NCBI GenBank assembly: GCA_021324235.1
Contig: JAJPJM010000037.1
Coordinates: forward strand, 1-35,143
Direction: 5' to 3'
DNA from: Verrucomicrobiota bacterium
GTDB lineage: Bacteria; Verrucomicrobiota; Verrucomicrobiia; Limisphaerales; UBA11358
DNA length: 35,143 bases
Position 1 is the stretch's first letter. Each line of letters starts with the position of its first letter. The notes beneath the pieces were generated by a model that saw nothing but the letters and a program-made list of their open reading frames with translations, was not told the origin of the DNA and ran no database searches. This document shows, piece by piece, positions 30,290 to 35,143 of the stretch. The position numbers and the translations under genes are program-made.

Positions 30290-31357
30290 CTATGCATAGT
30301 CGATCAGGCTGTTGAAATTAACGCGGCCCAAATCGAGCAGCATGGCACCCCACGTCAACCCCACTCCAAACCCGGCAAAGCATACCTTGAACTTCTCCTG
30401 GATCAGCCGATCTCCCAGATTGAAAGCGATCGCCGTCGGGATGGTCACCCCGCTGCTGTTCCCGAAATTTTCAACCACATTGCTGGGCATCTTGGCATGG
30501 GGTATTCGCATCTTGTCCGCCAGTTTCTGCAACATAAACCGGTTGGGCTGGTGGCAGAAGAAATAATCCACCTGCTCGATCGAGCTGCCCGTGTGCTGCA
30601 GCAGATCGGCGATCAAGGCCGGCACCTCCACCTGCACGAAATTGAACACCGCCGACCCGTCCATGTGCAGATGATCCTTGGCCCGGAGATTATTGTCGCC
30701 CACGTCCTCCAAACACGCGGTCTCCGGCGAACTGGGACGCCGAAACCCTCCCGCGGGTATCATCAGCACGTTGTTGCGTGTGCCATCCATCTTGAGGTTG
30801 GCATGAATGACGGAATCGACGGTGTCACGCTCCACCACCGTGATGGAGGCGCCGTCACCAATCAGCGGGTAGCTGTTGCGATCCTTCGGCGACGTTTTAC
30901 GGCTGAGCACGTCGGCATTCACCACCAACACCTTGCGGATGCTTTCCTGTTCCAGCAGCAAAAAGGCCTGAATCAAGCCGATGACAAAACCGGCGCAACC
31001 TTGATTGATGTCCACACAGAAAAGGTCCTTTTTAAGATTCAACCGCCCTTGAATGACATTGCTGGTCGGCGGCATAAAATAGTCCGGCGACTGGGTGACC
31101 AGAATGAGGGCATCAAATTCATCCGGGAGCAGGAGCTCCTTCTCGAACAGGTGTTTCAAGGCAAAAACCACCAGATCGGAAACGCAAACGCTGGGTTCGA
31201 CAATACGGTGCTTGTCGTATCCCATCACTTCCTTGAGCTTGAGGGAGCGCGCCTCGGGAAAGTTAAAATTCTTCATGTCGTCCACAAACGACTGTTCCCT
31301 CGCCGGGAGAACGGTGAGGATGCCGCTGATACGTTTGCGCCGGAAGGTGAAATTCAC
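30290..31357 (-). CDS. Beta-ketoacyl-ACP synthase III-like protein, copy 1
   Basis: This 355-residue protein begins with a GTG at 31357 that overlaps the ACP stop (GTGA). Catalytic residues are Cys121 (DINQGCAGF), His269 (CHQPN) and Asn300 (FGNSSG), at the same positions as in its downstream paralogue. In residues 81-130 the two proteins share 31 of 50 positions, so they derive from one duplication but are not recent copies. The enzyme probably works with the upstream ACP. Both synthases keep PDYFMPPTSN/PDYFAPPTSN, a region lining the acyl pocket, which hints at related but perhaps distinct substrates. Confidence 0.9.
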   Translation of the reverse strand: MNFTFRRKRISGILTVLPAREQSFVDDMKNFNFPEARSLKLKEVMGYDKHRIVEPSVCVSDLVVFALKHLFEKELLLPDEFDALILVTQSPDYFMPPTSNVIQGRLNLKKDLFCVDINQGCAGFVIGLIQAFLLLEQESIRKVLVVNADVLSRKTSPKDRNSYPLIGDGASITVVERDTVDSVIHANLKMDGTRNNVLMIPAGGFRRPSSPETACLEDVGDNNLRAKDHLHMDGSAVFNFVQVEVPALIADLLQHTGSSIEQVDYFFCHQPNRFMLQKLADKMRIPHAKMPSNVVENFGNSSGVTIPTAIAFNLGDRLIQEKFKVCFAGFGVGLTWGAMLLDLGRVNFNSLIDYA

Positions 31358-31611
31358 AGTTTGGCCCCGCTTTTGCGCAGAAGCGTCTCAATGGTTTCCA
31401 GGTTTTTGAAATTGTCGGGAACAATTTCCGTGCCGGGGATGGAAATGCCGTATTTTTTATCCAGGGCCGACACCAGGGTGACCACGTCGAAGGAATCCAG
31501 CAGTCCCTCCGCGATGAAATCCCGGGACCGGGAAAAATCCAGCTCCGGACGGATTGTTTTGAGGATGGCGAAAATGTCGTTCAAGGCGGTATTGGATAAA
31601 TAATCAGTCAC
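31354..31611 (-). CDS. Acyl (or peptidyl) carrier protein, copy 1
   Basis: This 85-residue carrier protein starts with a GTG at 31611 inside the last codons of the formyltransferase gene (8-base overlap). The phosphopantetheine site is S40 in FIAEGLLDSFDVVTLV, a GLLDS motif resembling DltC and aminoacyl carrier proteins more than AcpP. It ends with a GTGA overlap to KAS III copy 1. Sitting directly after the adenylation and formyltransferase genes, it is the natural acceptor for the activated amino acid. Use by KAS III is equally plausible. Which it serves cannot be settled from sequence. Confidence 0.88.
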   Translation of the reverse strand: MTDYLSNTALNDIFAILKTIRPELDFSRSRDFIAEGLLDSFDVVTLVSALDKKYGISIPGTEIVPDNFKNLETIETLLRKSGAKL

Positions 31612-32458
31612 AATTTATCAAGAGTTCTGCTTCCCGATCGCGCAGGCGCAATTGCCGGCCCTGAAACGCAACCGCAGACCCGTCGCGCTGGCCCGGGTCG
31701 GCCGGCCGGATTTGATAGCCGGTGATCGACCAATCCGTTCCCAGGTGATGCAGTTTCGGCGGGGCAAAGACCTTGAACTTGCCGTAATCGAGCGCCCGCA
31801 AAAAGGCATAGGCTTGTTTTACCGTCCACTCCGGATCCAACACCCCGCCGTGGGGTACATCGGTCGAACGATGGTAGCTCGTCCTGCCGTCGTTGCGGAC
31901 CGGCGTGCAGGTGTAGGAATGGTTCAAGAGCGAGGGCAGTATTTCCATGAACACCGCGGCGGCGACCTCCAGGGTCTGCAGCGTCAGATTGAGGGCGGTG
32001 ATATCACCGTCGATGGCAATTGATTTTTGCACAATGACATCTCCGGTGTCCACGGCCGGATGAACCTGGTGCCAGGTGATGCCGGTGATTTCGTCCATTT
32101 CATAGATGCTCCAGGTCGGGGCATTGCGGCCGCGATGCCGCGGCAGGAGGGAATTGTGGAAGTTGATGATATTGAGCGCCGGATTTTCCAGCACCTCGCG
32201 GGGAAAAATAAAATAGTTGTAGGCGCTGACCACCAGCGTGGGCTGACGGATCGACAAAAAATATTGGGACAGGGATTTTTGATCCAGCATCAACTGGTAG
32301 GCGACGCCTCGTTTGCGACACAAGGCGGCCAGCGGGGAAAAACCCTGGCTGCCCGATTCGATGCAACCGGCGACCGGGACGGGGCGGGCGAGGCAGGCTT
32401 CCAGGCAACTGCAGGGAAGCCGCCCGGTGCCGATAATGATGATCTGTTGTGGATTCAA
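31604..32458 (-). CDS. Formyltransferase-family protein (N10-formyl-THF type)
   Basis: This 284-residue protein begins with a TTG at 32458 that overlaps the adenylation-gene stop (TTGA). The Rossmann-like formyltransferase domain contains the catalytic set N99-x-H101 in INFHNSLLPRHRGRNAP and D137 in HPAVDTGDVIVQ, as in Fmt, PurN, ArnA and the dTDP-amino-sugar N-formyltransferases VioF/WlaRD. The N-terminal IIIIGTGRLPCSCLEAC is a variant of the fold's first loop. It could formylate the amino group of the carrier-bound amino acid, or of the amino sugar. Fmt is unlikely because the C-terminal tRNA-binding domain is absent and the context is a glycan cassette. Confidence 0.82.
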   Translation of the reverse strand: MNPQQIIIIGTGRLPCSCLEACLARPVPVAGCIESGSQGFSPLAALCRKRGVAYQLMLDQKSLSQYFLSIRQPTLVVSAYNYFIFPREVLENPALNIINFHNSLLPRHRGRNAPTWSIYEMDEITGITWHQVHPAVDTGDVIVQKSIAIDGDITALNLTLQTLEVAAAVFMEILPSLLNHSYTCTPVRNDGRTSYHRSTDVPHGGVLDPEWTVKQAYAFLRALDYGKFKVFAPPKLHHLGTDWSITGYQIRPADPGQRDGSAVAFQGRQLRLRDREAELLINCD

Positions 32459-33993
32459 GCCGGTATGCTTTGCAGGGTCGCAGACAGTTTGACCCGGTCA
32501 TATTTTCCGTTCGCCGTGAGCGGTATCTTGTCCAGACGATGAAATGACGTCGGCAACATGTATTTGGGCAGACGGGTCAGCATCTGCTCGCGAATGGAGG
32601 CCGGCAACAGGTCCCGGTCCGACTCGTAAAACAGGGCGATTTCCTTCTTGTCCGGGTTGTAAACAACACAGCCGTTGTGAAGGCCTTCCACCTGGAAGGC
32701 GGCGTGTTCGATCTCGCCCAATTCAATCCGGTAACCCAGATGTTTGATCTGAAAATCCTTGCGGCCGGTGAACATGATTTCCCCGCGGGCATTGCGGAAG
32801 ACCAGGTCACCGGTCCGGTAAATCAATTCCGGAAAATGCGGGTTGAGGGGGTTTTGAACGAAAGCCGCGGCGGTCTTTTCCGGGTTGTTCCAATAGCCCA
32901 ACGCCAGGGAGCTGCCCCGCACGCAGATCTCACCCGGTTCGTCCGTCCCGGCCGGTTCGTTTTTTCCGTTGAGAATTAAAATGTCGCTGTTGCGGCAGGG
33001 GAAACCAATCGGCAGGGCCTCCTCGTCCTTGAATTCCCGGTCCACGATATAATAGGTGCAGTCCACGGTGATTTCAGTGGGCCCGTACAGATTGGAGAAG
33101 AGGGCGTCGGGATAACTGCGGCGCCAATAGTTAAGCGTCCGGGTGGGCATCACCTCGCCCGCAAACAGGATTTTTTTGATTGAGGCCGGGGCCAGTGAAT
33201 CCAGAATTTTGAAATTGGCCACACTGGTCATCACCGACGGCACCCAGAAAAACGTGGTAATGCCCATCCGTTCCACAAACTGCATCAATTTGAGCGGGTA
33301 ACCGAAATTCTCTTCCGGAATCAGGACGAGCGTCGCCCCACAGGACAGGCACAGGTAAAGGTCCAGTGTGGAGTTGTCGAAAAAGAACGGAGCCTGATTG
33401 CCAATCACCTCGCCCTCGGAAATCTGATAGCAGTCGCGCGCCCAGTCAATGTAATCGATGACCCCGCGATGCGGAATAACGACGCCCTTGGGTATGCCGG
33501 TGGATCCCGAGGTATAGATGATATAAACCGGGTCGGTGTCGATCACGGATTGGAGCCGTTCCTGCAAGCGTGCGTTATCGTAATGCATCTCCGGAGCGAA
33601 GGCCCGTTCCACCAGGAGCAACTGGTCTTCCGGGATCCCCAGGGAACGCAAGGCAGGAGCGTGGGCGGGCGCAGTAACAATGACGGCCGGTTTCAGGTTT
33701 TGCAACATGCTCCGCAACCGCTCCGGTGGCGATTTGATATCGAGGTTGGCGTAACAGTTGCCCGTATACAGGGCCCCCAGATTGGCAATGACGGCCTCGA
33801 TGCTCTTCGGGAGGAATACGGCCACCGGCTGGTTGATGGCCGCGGTTTTTTCCAGAATCAACGCCGCGCAGTTCTTGGCAAAATGCCCAATCTCCTCGAA
33901 CGTGAAACTCCGGCTGGCGTCGCGGATGGCCACTTTGCCCCGGCATTTAAGTAAGGGACCTTTCTCCAAATATTCCAGAACGTTTATTTGCAT
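32455..33993 (-). CDS. Free-standing amino-acid adenylation enzyme (NRPS A-domain/DltA type)
   Basis: Starting from the ATG at 33993, preceded by GGGAGG, the protein has 512 residues, matching DltA in size. The core motifs are in order: A3 YTSGSTGIPKG (160-170), A4 FFFDNS with D206, A5 NLYGPTE (301-307), A7 YRTGDL (392-397), A8 GRKDFQIKHLGYRIELGE (410-427) and A10 NGKYDR with the catalytic Lys497. The Asp in FD206 is the amino-group anchor of amino-acid activating domains, so an amino acid rather than a fatty acid is the likely substrate. It would load a carrier protein, most likely the ACP two genes downstream. There is no condensation or thioesterase domain. The amino acid is unknown. Confidence 0.88.
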   Translation of the reverse strand: MQINVLEYLEKGPLLKCRGKVAIRDASRSFTFEEIGHFAKNCAALILEKTAAINQPVAVFLPKSIEAVIANLGALYTGNCYANLDIKSPPERLRSMLQNLKPAVIVTAPAHAPALRSLGIPEDQLLLVERAFAPEMHYDNARLQERLQSVIDTDPVYIIYTSGSTGIPKGVVIPHRGVIDYIDWARDCYQISEGEVIGNQAPFFFDNSTLDLYLCLSCGATLVLIPEENFGYPLKLMQFVERMGITTFFWVPSVMTSVANFKILDSLAPASIKKILFAGEVMPTRTLNYWRRSYPDALFSNLYGPTEITVDCTYYIVDREFKDEEALPIGFPCRNSDILILNGKNEPAGTDEPGEICVRGSSLALGYWNNPEKTAAAFVQNPLNPHFPELIYRTGDLVFRNARGEIMFTGRKDFQIKHLGYRIELGEIEHAAFQVEGLHNGCVVYNPDKKEIALFYESDRDLLPASIREQMLTRLPKYMLPTSFHRLDKIPLTANGKYDRVKLSATLQSIPA

Positions 33994-34043
33994 GACGATA
34001 AACCACCTCCCTGCTTCAAACCGCCAAAAAATCAAACACCCTT

Positions 34044-35143
34044 TTAATTACTGATGACCACCCTGAAGAATCGCTGAGATGAAGCGCTTAGATTATTGGT
34101 AACTATGATCGGATTGCCCGTGCCCGGCACGAAGCCGCCCAGGGAAATCCAGGTCCCTGTAGTGAGATCGTCTTCATATTGAAGTTGATAGTTCTGACTG
34201 GTAACCGTTGGCCAGCTGAAAACAAATTGGCTCCCATTCAAAACCAACCCGCTCAACTGGGGCAACGCCACCACGGTGAGTGTTCCGTTGACAAACGTGA
34301 AGTTGTAATTGGCGGCGGATAGTGTCCCGGGGCCGGCGGTAATCGGATAGGCTCCCGGCAGGCTGTTCGTCGTGGCACTGGTGCTTAAGTTTGGAGCGCC
34401 GCTAAGGACGTTCGTCCCTTCGCCGTTGACAAAACCATTGTAACTGGCGGTCAGAGGAGGAATCGATAGTCCATAGGTCATGTTCTGGTTAACGGCACTT
34501 ACCGTCAGCGTGGCGGGCGTTATGCTGGCTGACAACCCGGTCGGCTGGCTCAGCGTGTAGTTCCCTGCCGCACTCCCGGTCAGCGTCAATCCACTTACCG
34601 TGACTCCAATCCCTGTCCCCACGTTCGGGCTCACAAAATTCGCCACGTATCCATTCGTCGAAAGCTGGACATTGCTCACGTCACCCGCCAATACCCCGGC
34701 GAGGACGACGTTGTTCGAGGATAGGATGGCCGCCGTCGTTCCGTCATACACCTTGTTGTTGGCGGTCAAGCCAGGGTTCAAAACCAGTATTCGGTAGAAT
34801 TGTTGCGGTAGGCCATCCACGAAATTGGTTTGCGTGGCGGTCAAACCTGTAGCCACCACATCCGGTGACAAGTTACTCCAGGTCGTCCCATTCAGGTTGT
34901 TATTGTATTGCACCCGATACATTCCACCAGTAACCGAATTCCAGGTAACGGTAACAACACCGTTGGTCAGGCCAACTGAAGTGATTAGCGGTGAGGGTAC
35001 CGTCAAAATCGTAACGGTCCTGCTAGTAATGTTCGCGCTCAAGCCAGTCGGCTGAGTCAGCGTGTAGTTCCCCGCCGCACTCCCGGTCAGCGTCAATCCA
35101 CTTACCGTCACCCCAATCCCCGTCCCCACATTCGGGCTCACAA
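34044..35143 (-). CDS. Large secreted MBG/YDG-repeat protein, C-terminal part (cut by window edge)
   Basis: The frame is open at base 35143, so the N-terminus lies outside the window and about 366 residues are visible. The order from the N-side is the end of a YDG domain, then a module with VTVTWNSVTGGMYRVQYNNNL to FYRILVL, then a complete YDG domain (KVYDGTTAA to LSASIT), then an MBG domain (LTVSAVNQNMTYG to VNGTLTV). The last module, LVLNGSQFVFSWPTV to RFFRVVISN, repeats the earlier one and resembles C-terminal modules of secreted verrucomicrobial proteins. No PEP-CTERM or Por signal is seen at the end. A surface adhesin or matrix protein is likely. Fifty bases separate it from the adenylation gene. 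Confidence 0.82.
   Translation of the reverse strand, partial: VSPNVGTGIGVTVSGLTLTGSAAGNYTLTQPTGLSANITSRTVTILTVPSPLITSVGLTNGVVTVTWNSVTGGMYRVQYNNNLNGTTWSNLSPDVVATGLTATQTNFVDGLPQQFYRILVLNPGLTANNKVYDGTTAAILSSNNVVLAGVLAGDVSNVQLSTNGYVANFVSPNVGTGIGVTVSGLTLTGSAAGNYTLSQPTGLSASITPATLTVSAVNQNMTYGLSIPPLTASYNGFVNGEGTNVLSGAPNLSTSATTNSLPGAYPITAGPGTLSAANYNFTFVNGTLTVVALPQLSGLVLNGSQFVFSWPTVTSQNYQLQYEDDLTTGTWISLGGFVPGTGNPIIVTNNLSASSQRFFRVVISN
34533..34636 (-). repeat. Near-identical coding repeat in the MBG/YDG protein (copy A)
   Basis: About 104 bases closely match 35040-35143, offset by 507 bases (169 codons). They encode the end of a YDG domain (SPNVGTGIGVTVSGLTL and following). The similarity at DNA level suggests recent duplication or gene conversion. 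It also makes this region prone to mis-assembly in short-read data. Confidence 0.8.
35040..35143 (-). repeat. Near-identical coding repeat in the MBG/YDG protein (copy B)
   Basis: This is the partner of 34533-34636. Differences are a few scattered substitutions with no indel. It is cut by the window edge, so the true repeat may be longer and may have more copies beyond base 35143. Confidence 0.8.

Noticed and set aside
31604-32458. Methionyl-tRNA formyltransferase (Fmt)
   Set aside because: The family catalytic residues are shared, but the C-terminal tRNA-binding domain and the fmt/def context are missing.

Overview
The window looks like a chromosomal segment of a Verrucomicrobiota bacterium, probably of the Pedosphaera/Limisphaera group. 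This placement is inference. It rests on a PEP-CTERM protein, a Gly-rich Spy-like secreted protein, an MBG/YDG-repeat protein with verrucomicrobial-style C-terminal modules, GC-rich DNA with few Shine-Dalgarno sequences, and heptanucleotide tandem repeats. No phage, insertion sequence, rRNA or CRISPR array was seen.

Layout. (1) 1-1320, minus strand: the 5' end of a glucose-1-phosphate cytidylyltransferase gene and a family 2 glycosyltransferase. (2) 1451-1526: tRNA-Ala(GGC). 1550-2098: a PEP-CTERM protein. (3) 2099-2756: mostly non-coding, with one possible 63-residue ORF. (4) 2757-18253, minus strand: a long type II secretion (T2SS) operon. In transcription order it holds a Spy-like secreted protein, gspE, gspF, pseudopilins G, H, I and J, gspK, a GspL-like (PilM/PilN) protein, a GspM/PilO-like protein, a GspC-like protein, a secretin made by two separate genes, a histidine kinase and a sigma-54-dependent response regulator. 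Most junctions are 4-base overlaps. A good sigma-54 (-24/-12) promoter lies upstream of the first gene, so the operon may encode its own activator. (5) 18612-19349, plus strand: a Wza-type export lipoprotein, divergent from the T2SS operon. (6) 19385-33993, minus strand: a surface-polysaccharide locus. It holds an outer-membrane beta-barrel, a reductase/epimerase, a UDP-HexNAc dehydrogenase, a Wzx flippase, FdtB- and FdtA-like 3-amino-sugar enzymes, three GNAT acyltransferases, an SDR reductase, two ACP + KAS III pairs, a formyltransferase and a free-standing amino-acid adenylation enzyme. (7) 34044-35143: the 3' end of an MBG/YDG repeat protein that runs off the right edge.

How the genes fit together. 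The right half appears to make a 3-amino-3,6-dideoxy sugar and to build one or two unusual acyl or aminoacyl groups on dedicated carrier proteins. GNAT enzymes would attach these to the sugar, and the product would be flipped by Wzx and exported through Wza and the beta-barrel. The T2SS half would export proteins across the outer membrane. The most noteworthy observations are the secretin split inside its N3 domain, the duplicated ACP/KAS III plus adenylation/formylation cassette, and six or more 7-bp tandem arrays kept in frame in the leaders or tails of T2SS proteins.
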